NCBI GenBank assembly: GCA_017591395.1
Contig: WEDG01004275.1
Coordinates: 1-64,000 of the forward strand
Direction: 5' to 3'
From: Schistocephalus solidus
Taxonomy: Eukaryota > Platyhelminthes > Cestoda > Diphyllobothriidea > Diphyllobothriidae
Length of the DNA stretch: 64,000 bases
In this document: positions 43,880 through 55,290 of the stretch, in pieces
Layout of the letters: every line of letters begins with the position of its first letter
Position numbering within the stretch: position 1 is the stretch's first letter
Notes under the pieces: generated by a model
What the model was told of the DNA's origin: nothing
The model's input: the letters and a program-made list of their open reading frames with translations, nothing else
Databases searched by the model: none
Position numbers and translations under genes: made by a program

Positions 43880-44850
43880 CCTAAGGTCCTCTACTCTTCA
43901 TTCCTTGCATCAAAGACATTTCGAAAATGCTCAACATTTCACGAACTTTCATTCATGCTGATGTACTTAAGCCCTCCTATAACAAACAGGGATTTTAAAG
44001 GCATTTGCCTATCTTTCCTTCAATGGACTGCACTGAATTGCATTTAGTCATTTGTAAAGGATACTGCCAATTTTTGCGTAACTTAAACTAACTCTGATTT
44101 GATTATGCTGCCAAAACATGGTTTGACTTAGCAGATGGACTTTTCTTCATCCAAGTGTATTTTAATATATTTCGTCCCCACGAAGCTTCCAGAACCCAAA
44201 TTGTTTCGAACTAATCTAATTTAAGAACGCTCGCCATAAGAGACATGTCCAAGTTACATGAATAAACTTGCATTATCACCGCATGCAGATCCAATATCTG
44301 CAAAGGGTACACAGTTATTTAATTTTATATCACATGATTTATTTCCGGAATTAAATCGTCAATCTTTTTTCTTCCCATTCTCAAATATTGCTGCCTGCAT
44401 TTTGGTGTGATCAACGCCTGTTTTCGCAGTAAGATAGAAAATATTCAGATAGACTTTACGCGAAGACATTTCTCTTTCTGGATCCAGCATCACTTATACT
44501 TAGAAATGTCGATTAGCGAAAATTTAACTTCAGTGGGTTAGAAGACTCAAAGCCGGCCCCAAGTTCCTGTTTCGTATTAATTCTAGCTCGTATCTTTCAC
44601 GAATTAACGCCATTTCTTCAGTAGATCGACATTATGCCGCTCGGCATTTTCCATGATCATTCCACAGGCTCATTGTTCTACATCGCATCGTTCTCGCTTT
44701 TGCCTCAAAATATGCTTCCCTTTGTAATAAACTTCCAATAAAAATTAGATGGTCCACAGCACTAGCGGTATTCAAACTAAATTACGTTAACATTTTACCT
44801 CGGAAGATATAAAGTCTTTGTTGCCCTTTTCGCTCACAAACACCAAACTT
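43880..44850 (+). mobile_element. LINE fragment, RT C-terminal half (broken)
   Basis: + strand pieces are GPLLFIPCIKDISKMLN, then SRTFIHADVLK (the YADD region, degraded to HADV, about 43950), and FLPILKYCCLHFGVI with RSKIENIQIDFTRR (about 44370-44470). They end with ASLCNKLPIKIRWSTALAVF (about 44715-44770). The order is that of a CR1/jockey-like RT and C-terminus, with many stops. It matches the families at 52-53 kb and 55.3-57 kb. Confidence 0.6.
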
Positions 44851-45360
44851 TTGGACATTGAAAAGGGTTCTCCTTGAATAAGAGATGGTTCCCTATGATG
44901 CTTATACTAGTTTCTTTATTCACCGATATGGTCCTCTGCAGCAGCTAACTTCACAGCCTTTTTTCGTCACTTATTGTTTACCACCATCAATGCGAATTAT
45001 CCACGGCCCCGTTTGTTTCCTCGGTCTTCGCAGTCGTTTATTTTGACCCTATAAAAACTGCTACAAGCTCCTCAGGCATGGCATCTACCGTGCCTTAGAT
45101 CGATGGTTTATGCGGTCTTTAACTTTCTTCCTTGTGTCGACCCTAGACGGATCGTTAGTGATCGCGGCGGGTTCTTCTGTTTTCGCCGCCGCTTCGGTTA
45201 TCTCGACAATCAGCAATAGAGAGTACCATGGTCACATCTTCGGTACTTGAACGATGATCTTCGCGACATCTACGGTCGCTTTCTCGACCAACCCTAGTGT
45301 ACTGATGATGCACACGCTGATTTTCCCTTTCTAGCATCCCTGATGGATAGCCCAATAACT
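44850..45360. other. No recognised gene
   Basis: 45155-45355 is open on the - strand for 66 codons with an Arg/Asp-rich product (GRESDRRCREDHRSS). I do not recognise it. Confidence 0.35.
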
Positions 45361-45361
45361 A

Positions 45362-45480
45362 ATTCAGTATAATTCAGTATATATAAAGGAGATAGGCAGA
45401 GCCTTCGAAAACCCTATTTACAGATAGACGTTAGCAAAACAAGCAAATGTTTCATGGCGATAGTCGTTTTAATATATAAA
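45362..45480 (-). repeat. Solo LINE 3' tail
   Basis: About 110 bp nearly identical to the 3' tail of the LINE at 40120-40230 (AGGCAGAGCCTTCGAAAACC, ACAGATAGACGTTAGCAAAA). No RT sequence is attached, so it is probably a severely 5'-truncated insertion. A third copy, on the + strand, is at 62930-63035. Confidence 0.75.
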
Positions 45481-45769
45481 AAATAGGGTTATTGATTCGG
45501 CACTGCTTGGACACGTCAAATACTTAGAACACAGGAAATAACCTAAAACAAACTCCTCTTTTCATTAACCACTTTTGATTTGGTTTGTTTGTTTGCTTAA
45601 AAAGGCGGTGTTCGAAATGAAGAGTTTGATTTAAGTAAAAAAACCTGTTTTCCAAAGTTCAGAAATAGCAAAATTTGAAGTTAAAAAAGTTTTTACCAGA
45701 ATGGGGATGAATGTATCAGGTAAGAATGATTAGAGAAAAGACTAGTCTGTTATTGACGTTTGAGAGTAT

Positions 45770-46720
45770 TCATTTATTTTATTTATTTATTGCCAGTTTA
45801 CAGGCAAGGTCAAAAAATATATACAGTAGAGGTTCAAGCTGACAGTGAAAAAAACTCCTGATCGTTGTTTCAGGTGTTTTCAGGAGAAAAAACTGCAGCT
45901 TATTGAGTAATTAAAGTTCTGGACAGGGACGCGTTAACACAGGTGCCCGGTGAAGAACCTCTCCATTTAGTGTTACGGATCAGGTATTCTGCACCAGCAG
46001 GTATGTCGGCGAGCGGCTGTTCGCTGTCGACTGAGAAATAAGCCGATTGAGGTCTGCAGAGCCAGTTATATTGCCCTCAGCATAAAGACCGGCACAGGAT
46101 TCAGAGTCCGTGAACGCCATCAGAACTGAAGAGAGCTTCAACAGAGTCAGCACCCAAAGGTTTTGGAAGGTGTCCTGAATGTAGAAAACTGGTGACAGTT
46201 CGCGTAAACAACGGATAGCTTTGCTGAATTTTGATACTTCAAGGTTGCTATAGCGTTTACGAAAAAAACTGTCGGTTTTTAACTGTGCGTGCCAAAGGAA
46301 GAAATATAAATACATCTCGATGACTGGTGCACCGAGAGTGGTCGAGGTGCCTCAGAGATATAAGGGGTTAAATGTACGACTGTTTAGTAGTTTAACCAGT
46401 AAAAATAGTCCCTTCTGTAATCTACGAAGCCATAGCGGTTCAAGGCTTGTAAGCTCACAGCGTTGTTGGTAGTCAGGTTTTGGTGATCTGAATATAAAAT
46501 CTCTTTTGTAAAGAAGTGCTGGACTGATTCTATCTTCTTTCGTTCACTAGCGTGCAGGAGACTAAATAGAAACGAGCAGTATTCAAGACTAGGCCTGACA
46601 TACATTTAATAGAGGCTGATTCTAATTTTGACGGTTTTAAAATTTCTGAGAATAAACCCAGTAGTTTGGCGTGCTTTCGAGACAAGCAGGGCGCAGTGCT
46701 CTGACAGATTAAGACTACTA
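45770..46720 (-). mobile_element. LINE C-terminus and 3' UTR
   Basis: The - strand encodes YVRPSLEYCSFLFSLLHASE, then RKKIESVQHFFTKEIL (about 46600-46490), then broken C-terminal coding. A 3' UTR follows with the CAGGAG/CTCCTG hairpin (about 45850-45890), and the tail CTTGCCTGTAAACTGGC plus AATAAATAAATAAAA ends it at about 45770. The tail is the same as the nested piece at 9575-9645. The RT core is missing. Confidence 0.7.
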
Positions 46721-46729
46721 GAGTATGAC

Positions 46730-46940
46730 GTGATGGGAAGTTGGGATGGTGGAGTTGGGACGGGAAGGTTGGATTAGATTGGGACGGAGTGGTCGTGTAG
46801 GGGATGCGCGTAACGAGGCGATTAGGGATGGATGGGAATGCGGAGGATGGAAAACGGTTATTGACAAAAGGCAGCGAAAGTTGACATCCGGTACGGCGGA
46901 CGTTCGGGTGGCGGGAAGTGTTGAGTTTGGGATCCTATGC
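46730..46940 (+). repeat. G-rich degenerate minisatellite island 1
   Basis: The + strand is strongly G-rich and C-poor, with repeated variants of GGTTGGGACG/GATTGGGACGG (TTGGGATGGTGGAGTTGGG, ATTGGGACGGAG). Long open frames on either strand are side effects of the skewed composition. Confidence 0.65.
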
Positions 46941-47259
46941 CCGAAGGAAGCGATTTCAGCAGTAGGAGAACATGGTCAGCGATCAAAAGCCTTGAGTAAT
47001 CAAAGTTAACGCGGTGTAAAATGCAGTAAAACGATATAGATTGGCATGATCGAAAGAGATGGCAGAGTGTCACAGAACCTTTCAGAAAAACAAAAACGCT
47101 GAAGCCGCATTTAGTAGGTTATTCTCTGTTTGGTGACCGTCGTGTGGCGTTTAGTCGGGTAAAGGTAAGTCGATGAAGACGTTCCGGCACCGGACGACTT
47201 TGAGTTTTGCATTCATCAATCACCATTAGAAAAATTGTACTGGTTAGCGTAATTCTTCA

Positions 47260-48330
47260 ATTTATCTTCATGACCTCAGAACTTATCATGTTTAATTCAA
47301 AATGTTAGCCATCTGAAGAAACACAATCAACTCCTCTGACCAGTTTAAAGACTAAGATCATATCTATCTATTGACTATAAAGAAGTAAAGATCTTACTAA
47401 AACGACCCTCATAGGGTGACTCAATCCTCTGACTAGTTTTCGTTGCCCTCCGTTGAACTTTCTCCAGCAGAGCATGGGCATAATTTCGTCAAGGAGGCGC
47501 GCCACGCCTGAACGCAATATTCCTACCGGCCGGATAAATGTTCCAAACATACGCGCCCAAAACGCTCTCCGTCAAGGTAACGAAGGACCTCTGATTGCGT
47601 CTAAAATGCGTAAACTTTCTTTGCGATATTCGCACAGTGCGACGATAGTTTTGAAAGGTTGGTGTTATCCATATACCCAAGTCCTTTAGAATATTTACCT
47701 CCCGAGGTTGGTGACCCACTTATGAACCGCTTCTGGAACTAGACCTGATCAGGTGGTGGCATTTGTTAATGGTTCAACAGCCACTCATCACACCATGTTT
47801 ACGGCGTCTAAAGTTTGGTTGTAATTTCCGCGCATCCTCCTGTTTTTCCAATCGAGTTCTTTATCTTAAAATCATTGGCGAAACAATACCTTCTCGCATA
47901 ATCAGAATAATCAAACGATATTTACGTATATCAAAACAAAATAGGACAGAACGCTGCCCTGCAGAACTCCTGTGAACAGTTTCCCAGTGGGGCAATGCGT
48001 CTCCGGCCTAAACAAAACTGCTTTTCTCTGTGAAAAAGAAATCAATAACCATTTCGAGTTGGTTGCCAGTCACGCCCATTTGACGGGCTTAAAGTCGTTG
48101 TTTGTGTGGAACCCTGTCAAAGGCTTTGCTAAAGTCAATGTTGACCACATCGACTGACAAACCCATTTCCTGGCCGATTTCGTTCAATTTTCCATGTGGG
48201 TATGGGTTTTTGAGGGGCGGTATCGACCACCTCGAAATCCATGTTCATATGAACTCAGCCAAGTTATTCTCTTCGAATGCCTCATCGAGTTCCGTTTGAT
48301 TATCTTCTTTATCATTTTGCATCAAATACT
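47260..48330 (-). mobile_element. Heavily decayed LINE fragment, same family as 40.1-42.4 kb
   Basis: Base-level similarity runs in parallel with 40430-41490: AAGTCCTTTAGAATATTTAC, CCTGTCAAAGGCTTTGCTAA and TTTCTCCAGCAGAG occur in both, in the same order. There are many small deletions, and the coding frames are gone. The right end passes directly into the G-rich tract at 48330. Confidence 0.8.
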
Positions 48331-48610
48331 GGCCGGTTGGGACGTTGGGACGGTTTGGGATGAACGTTCGGCGACATGGAGTCAGGACGTGGGACAGATT
48401 AGGCGGGTGGCGGAGTGGCGATGAACGGGTTCGGGACGGGTTGACGAACGGGTTTGCGAGGACGGGACGGCGGATGGTGGGGTTGGTTTGGCGGCCAAAC
48501 GATGGCGGGCGGGTGGGCGTGCTGGTGGAAGGACAGCCGGTTGCAGAGTGGACGGAACAGGAATGGGAAGGCGGAGGAGTTTGGAACCGGACGTGATTTG
48601 GCGGGAAACG
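48328..48610 (+). repeat. G-rich degenerate minisatellite island 2
   Basis: It begins GGTTGGGACGTTGGGACGG and continues with GGGACAG, GGTTCGGGACGGGTTG and GGCGGGCGGGTGGGCG. Strong G/C skew opens several overlapping frames on both strands; I regard none as a gene. Confidence 0.65.
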
Positions 48611-48989
48611 GACATGGCACTGAAGAAAAACTCCGGTACGGCACAAAGAACGCTTTTGGTAGCCATAAACTGGCTGGCTGGCATCTGCGAACGCTTTTGT
48701 GAACGTCGCCGCTTAAACATCCCGAGTTTGGACCGGTAACGTCCTCCGAAACCGCCTTTTCACCCTCTGGGAGACGTGACCGTAATTCGGCATTCGTCAT
48801 CTTCCATTTGGACCGGGTAACATTAGGGGTTTTAGAGGCGGTGCGGAATGATGCGGTGAAACGGCCAGGATGATGGCGGAAATCGCTCCCTACCCTAGCC
48901 CCATAAATTACACTTCTACCCTATCTAAACAACCCGAACTACAATCATTCAACGACTTTTAAACCAACTCATGCCAGCAACCTCTCAAA

Positions 48990-49640
48990 GATAAAGACAA
49001 TTAGACAAAGTGATAAATATCGCACAAAGGCTCTTCTTGTCGAGCTCAGCATGGGTTTCTCAAAAAGATATTTGCGGCACCTGCCAGCTCTCTTACGCAC
49101 GATCATGTGCTACAATCTAGAAGTGGTGGTTTTACAATGCAGCGAGTTCGACTTACAAAAGCGTTTGATCATCGAACGCAATCTCCCTCCCTACTAAAAC
49201 TTACCTCCTTCTGCACAGGTAACAAGCTACGAACTTAAGATCCTCCTCTTTAAATGGTCCGCACAGCAGTTAATATTTCCGATGTTATCTTCAACCCACA
49301 CGCAGAAGTGAGTGGAAAGAATCAGTGCAGCGATGTAAACCCCGCATCTATTTTGACTGTGTGAACGGTGTTTGATTGTTTCATTATGGTAGGCCTTTAT
49401 GTACGCTGAAAATTTTAAAGTTACATCGATATAAACTGGCCGATTGCCACATCGTGCTTGAAGCTCTTTAAAACGGATCTTAAGCCTTCGCTCAGTGGTG
49501 TCGCATATGGCGCCTTTTCGATTTCTTGACATAAGTGCTCCATTATGGATAATGGTGACAATCATCAGCCTCATCTAGGCATGACGGTCATGACTAAATT
49601 TGCCAGGGCCTAAGGCATATCATGGTAGTCTTAATCTGTC
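48990..49640 (+). mobile_element. LINE RT fragment (broken)
   Basis: + strand pieces are AQHGFLKKIFA, LTHDHVLQSRSGGF and RLTKAFDH (about 49050-49170), the RT palm motifs. They are followed at about 49480-49620 by sequence parallel to 9420-9570 (AGTGGT, CATATGGCGCC, GACAATCATCAGCCTCA). The YADD region is missing, so there is an internal deletion or replacement at about 49250-49440. Confidence 0.55.
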
Positions 49641-50020
49641 CAGAGCACTGTCACGTTTTATAAAGCACCAACCACTGAGTTTATTCTCAGGGGTACTGGC
49701 AGGCCGTAATGAGGACCAGCCTTTTGTTAAATGTGTCCAGACCTGCTCGGGTCTGCTGGGCTGCCTGGCACGCAGTGGGCAGAAGTCGGTCCGGCACAAC
49801 ATGGGGTTTTTGCTTCCAGGCAGAGAGGCCTTTCCTGCCCAGCGGCGTTCTGGGGAGGCCTCGACCCGTATTGGCTACGTGGGTGAAGGGACTAGTGCTG
49901 TGGCAAGCTTTAAACAGTCTTGCATGGCCCTTGCGTCGGGGACGGCTCAGGTCATTCTCGGCTTGAGATGTTCACCTATTTCCTTTGGCCACTTACCGTT
50001 AGATGCTTTTCAGTAAACAT
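49640..50020 (+). other. GC-rich block with unrecognised open frames
   Basis: Markedly GC-richer than its AT-rich surroundings. A + frame runs 138 codons to 50016, and other frames are also open (49709-49966 +, 49620-49802 -). No recognisable domain. It may be an unknown repeat or a host fragment. Confidence 0.35.
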
Positions 50021-50024
50021 ATAA

Positions 50025-50245
50025 TCTGGGTGGGGTTGGGACGTTGAACGGGATGGGTTTGACAGGAATGTTTGGACATGGGTGGTCAGTGGGACAGTCG
50101 GGTTGGGACGGTGGGTTGGTGGATGGGACAGAATGGGACTGTGCTAGGAATGCAGGGTTGGGAGGTGCGTGGGAGAAGGCGGGATGGGAAAAGGTGGGAC
50201 ATGCGTGGGTGGCAGGCTGATAAGGTGGCTGGATACATTGGCATT
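50025..50245 (+). repeat. G-rich degenerate minisatellite island 3
   Basis: Variants of GGTTGGGACG again: GGTGGGGTTGGGACGTTG, CGGGTTGGGACGGTGGGTTG and GGGACAGAATGGGACTG. It has the same strand bias as islands 1 and 2. Confidence 0.65.
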
Positions 50246-50989
50246 AGTGATTGGGTTTGAATGCCCTTGGTAGCAGCGTTCCGAAATGTGTTGCATCATC
50301 ACGGACACCATATGGTATTCAATGTTCATCCAAGAATCTGTTGCATGGGAGTGGCATGTGGGTGTCAGGTAATGAACGTGAGTCAGAGTTTTGGTTGGCA
50401 GTGGCAGCGGCAGGTGGGGGCGGCAGTGGAGCAGGGTGGCATGGACATCCCACATATGAGCATATTCCGCATTCCACAAAAACGTTCAGTATAATTCCAT
50501 CAACATTTGAGGTCAGTCGTGAAAAAGATGACTGACCTAAGAACTGTAGATTTTAAATTTGACCCAGATATTAGTGCATCATGAGAATCTTTGGGCCTAT
50601 GCTCATATTTCATGACTTAGACTCTTGCACTAGATTAAGTTTATATCATTTGAAATGCGTGTGTTGGTTTTCTTCTTTATATTAGACCATCTCTTATACA
50701 TTCCCCTCTACGATCTTAGCATTTCTTCGTTTCTAGAAATACTTGTTTCTGTTTCTAGTCGTCCTCCTGCACATAGAAAAAGAGCCATAATTGGCTCCCT
50801 GCATATAATCCTCCTGCTATTCAGGCAAATGAAATTCAGCCTCTGTGAACCTTTGAAAAAGTCACAGAAACTCAATTTGATGTCAAAATAATCACAGGTG
50901 GTTTACATTTGCCTAAAAAATAGACTGGCATGCAAATACTTCTCCGTAAGAATTTGAGAAATTGTTTAACACGATTTATTTTTTTCAAT

Positions 50990-53050
50990 GTGTCTCAATT
51001 ATACTGCTCAGTGACTTGAAAAATAGTATTTTAGATTTAATTTTGACTAAATACTTCCATCCTTTGCTTATGAAGTTCCAGTAAATCCTTTTTACAAGTG
51101 ATTACGCATTAACTCATTGCTGTCTTCCAGTCTCCTCCTCTGTAAAGCCAGAAATAAAACGTATCTTTTTGACTTTGATCATGTTACCAAAGAATTATTA
51201 AACAATTTTACAAGCCCTCTGGTTTGGCCAAGTTTTTTTAAAATAATAATCCAAGTTTTTTCCACGATACACTACAAGGTCTAACAGAAGGCCTTTTTCA
51301 ATATCATTCCACAAAAAGACCTTAATATCAATGCTGCTTCCTCCGCTGTCCCATACTTTCTTCAAAAAGCGACTTTAAAAATTACGAAGCAGCTTAAGGA
51401 TCTGTCCATAAGTTCGTTATCGGTCCACTTCAGGATCGCACAAATATTTTAATAAGCTTTAAAAATGAGGATCGCACTGATATAGGCGTAGGGAGTTTCT
51501 AGCTTTTAGCCATATTAATACTGCTTAATCTGTTGCTCAAGTGGTCCACCTCCATTATTCCGCTAAAATCTAAGAAAGTCATTCCACTCTTTACTCAGTT
51601 GCAAAAAAATAATTTCATTGCAGAGGATTTGGACAAAAGCAGAATTGTTAAATTCCTTCTTTGCAAAACATTTTACTCTTGAAACGGATCCCATCCCTTC
51701 GATTCACCTGATATTGCATGAGTTGCTCACTTATATTGATTTCGTTGCTACAAATATTCAATCAGATTAATTTATAACCTACAAAGTCCCAAATTCCCCT
51801 TACTTAACAGCTTAGTGATTTTTCCCCTTTGCTAGGGCAAAGCCTTCTCAGTTTTTTCTCGAGAAGCGTTTCTTTCCTGATTATTGGAAAACCTCTATTA
51901 TTATTACAGTATTTAAATATGGCTTACACACGAATATTCACAATTATCGTGATTTTCATAAAACCTTCTCTTGGTAAGCTCTTTGAACCACCAATTGTCA
52001 TAAAAAACAGCTTTTTGCATAAGAAATCAACTTCTTAGCGCTTTCTAACATATCTTCCTAACCGATCGCTTTTGGGAAACATTTCACATGTCTTTTCTAA
52101 ATCTGTTGACATCTCTTTATAATGATCATCTTTCTGTGGTCGTTATCTTTTTTGATCGTAGCAAGGCCTTCGATAAAGTGCCCCATAGGAGACTGTTAGT
52201 TGATTTTGAAGCTTTAGGAATTCGTAGTTCCCCTACCAAGTTCATTTCGTCATATGTAACTAATCGTTAACATAATGTCTTATTGGGGTCCTAATTTTCA
52301 GCTGAGACCACTATTGTACGCGGTGTCCTTCAAGGCACCTTGCTAGGTCCTCTTTTGTTTTTTGCTGTACATCAGTGATATTTCATTTGCAATTAAACAC
52401 TCTCAGTCTTTTATTTATGCGGACGATCTTAAATGCGTATATTCCTTCTCTGAATCTTCTGCCAACGACGCTTTGAAGAAATCCATGCAGACTTGCATGC
52501 TCTTTCCGCGTGGAGCTCAACGTGGCAGATGGCATTCTAACCTTCTAAGTGTCGTTACATGTGCTGTGGGCTTTGATGGCCCACCGCAACAGTTATTTTT
52601 TCAAAGGAACACTTGTAACTTAATGTTCCATCATAAAAAACTTATGTTTAAGCTGCACAAATAATTTAGATCGGTCACCTCATGCCAATAGAATTACGGC
52701 CAAAGATGCTGAGATTTTTGGCTTTATTTTTTATAATTTCTATCTTCCTGACATTAAATTCAGACTTAATCGAATGTTTGTCCTTCCCATTCTTGAGCAT
52801 TTCTGCCCATTAATTGGTTTAATGACCGCATCCAGCCATTCTAAAATTGAAAAGGTCCAAAGGAATTTTCTTCGCTAACTATTACTTCCGATGATTTTCA
52901 ACACCCTCTTACTCGAATAGGTGCTAGCTCACTAGCCTGAAATTTGTATGGGTTTGGAGACTAGAAGCTTGCTTCCGCCTCGTTCATCGCCTTAATAATA
53001 GTTCAAATACTCCCCGAATTCAAGCCCAAACCCCGTTGTTCGTCGTACAA
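50990..53050 (+). mobile_element. LINE, 5'-truncated: endonuclease end through RT C-terminus (broken)
   Basis: + strand pieces in order are LKNSILDLILTKYF (endonuclease end, about 51020), VIFFDRSKAFDKVPHRRLL (52140-52200), GVLQGTLLGPLL-like coding (about 52320-52350), then SQSFIYADDLKCVYSFSES with an intact YADD (about 52405-52460). The C-terminus has YLPDIKFRLNRMFVLPILEH, FCPLIGLMTASSHSKIEKVQ and RNFLR (about 52740-52880). Many stops and frameshifts make it inactive. It is the same family as the - strand copy at 55.3-57 kb. Confidence 0.75.
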
Positions 53051-53700
53051 CCTACGTAAAGACACCTACATAAAAAGACAATATAAGAGCGGGCAAAGCA
53101 CACTACCCTGAATTACTCCAATCCTTACACGTGCGGGGTTCGAGATAACCTTGGAGATCTTAAAATGTTGTTTGAACGAGGTCAGTTAATAAGATATGAA
53201 GTTAAGAAGTTAACCAAATTTACCGAAAGAGGAGAGTTTCAGGAGAAAAAGGGCATGGTCAACATGGTCTAAGGCCTTGGTGAAGTCGAAATAGACTAAG
53301 AAACGTAAAAACAGTCGTTCCTATATTGTAGAACGTGATCAACGAAAGAGTATCTTTTGAGGATTCTTTTGAGGAACCCATGCTGGGCCGCACTCAGTAG
53401 GTTATTCTCGGTACAGTGATAGTTAATCTTATCTCTGATTAACGTCTCCAAGATCTCCAAAGATGTGGAATATGTGTTGCTTGGCCAAAAGTCGTCAAAT
53501 GACGTAGAATGGCCTTGTTTGGGGATTCCTTCCACACACAGGTACAGTTTTCACTTTCCAGAGACAGATTAAATAACTAACATAGTAGGAACGGTAAATA
53601 TCATAAGCATCCATTTCTATAATACTGATCAGTATGCCATCTGTTCCAGGACTACGAGATTGACGAAAATGTCGAAAAACTACGGTTACGTCCCAGAGCG
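53050..53700 (-). mobile_element. LINE RT fragment in opposite orientation
   Basis: - strand pieces are a degraded SPGTDGI (about 53660), TTFGQATHIPHLWRSWR-like coding, LLSAAQHGFLKRILKRYSF (53410-53350), then FTKALDHVDHALFLLKLSSF (about 53290-53230). A broken GSVLCPLL follows at about 53090. It abuts the C-terminal end of the + strand LINE head-on at about 53050. Confidence 0.65.
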
Positions 53701-53719
53701 TAAAAGTAATGGTTTAGAT

Positions 53720-55290
53720 ATGTGACGGTAATTACGGTAATTGACCTCACCACGACTTTAAAAATGAAAATGATTGCACGTTTTCAGTTTATTAGCTTTA
53801 ATTGTTAAGGTGACAGAATATTTTCATCCTAATTAATCCCCATAAGCTAAAGAGGAGCATATGTTTATTCTCCCAAAGTACAAAGGGCCACGTCGCAGCC
53901 TAGGCCATGGCATAGATAAGGTCGTTTCTTGGCAGGGGTAGTGCTGCTTACTGCTCTGTCGTTTCTACGTTATTCTTGCAACAACTGCCTCAAGCTAGCT
54001 CTAAGGAATTAAGTGAGGTAAAGTTGTGTCATTTTTAGTTGGATATCTACTGAATTCTAAGATTATTCGGAAAAACTGTTATGCGTTTTGTATACATGAG
54101 TTTTGCTTAATGCGCATTCATGAGTAAAAATGTCTGCAAATGCTATTACCTATGATGTTCTGTTAGCCATTGAAACACAACTAGCATTTAATGTTGTGTT
54201 TCTGATTCTGAAGTTAACATATTATTTTTAATTTTCTATTTCCGATAATATTTTTTTAGATTGCTTCCTTTTAATATGTTGGTAGCAATAGAATTGTACT
54301 CGTAAATGTTTACTCCGATTTTGAAATACAGAACATAATTGCAGAAAAACGCAAGGGTGAATTCCATGAACACACAACTTACATTCATAAAACTCAAGTT
54401 ATTTTTGAGGTTTATTAATGCAAATTTGAGGTTCTCACAGTGAGCAATTGGAAAGCGTAACGAGAGGAAGCACAACGACAATAATTATATTTGCATATGA
54501 TATTTGATACAAAGAATAGATTTATTATGCCTACGGTCTTACAACTGGCTATTTATATATGTGTTCTACACATTCTATGTGTTCTTGGATTATGAGATTC
54601 GCTTACATGTGTCCTTAACTCACAATCATATTTATACAACATTTCGACCTCAGTGAAAAAGCTTAAAAATGATTTTTCGTGTTAAAAATCAAACATGCGG
54701 GATTTACCATTGATTTTTGAAATAAGATGCAGGAACAAATGTTGTACCGTTTCACACCACTTATAGCTAGATAGATGCCAAATGATGAAAAATAATCTAG
54801 TAGCTCAAACAGGTAAACCAAAATGCCTAAGTTAAATAAAAAAATATTTAACAGCTTAAAACAAAAATAACGAAAAATTGGACTTTTGCTGCAATATCTG
54901 TTAGCTAGTTATAAAAAGCCTGAGGGATATGAAAGTAGTTCAGATTTAGAAGGCTATACGTATATATAGAAATTTTTCTCCTGAAGACGTCATGCATTTC
55001 CTAAAAATATGCTTCTAATTTACTTTAGATACGATTTCATAAAAAATTTAACAACTTTGTTGCACCAAATCTCCTGACAGATCTACTTGGTCCAGCTTTT
55101 ATGCCCTCAGCCTCTGCTGGGGTGGAACATCAGAGAAGCTGTCGTATGTTTAATTTTCATCTTTACGTCGTCCAGCGCCGGTAAGGCACTGTCGAAACAA
55201 ACGTTAGTACCGAAATAAAATTATGGCAATGTGTGCAGATAAAAATATGTCCTGTTAGGGCAATCATTAGCAGTTTTGAAATTAATTCTG
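53720..55290. other. No recognised gene
   Basis: Very AT-rich DNA, stops in all frames. 54236-54481 is open on the - strand for 81 codons with no recognisable motif. Confidence 0.5.

Noticed and set aside
48382..48800. Several 80-130-codon frames on both strands in the G-rich island
   Set aside because: Strong G/C skew lowers stop frequency in all frames; they overlap one another and have no conserved motif.
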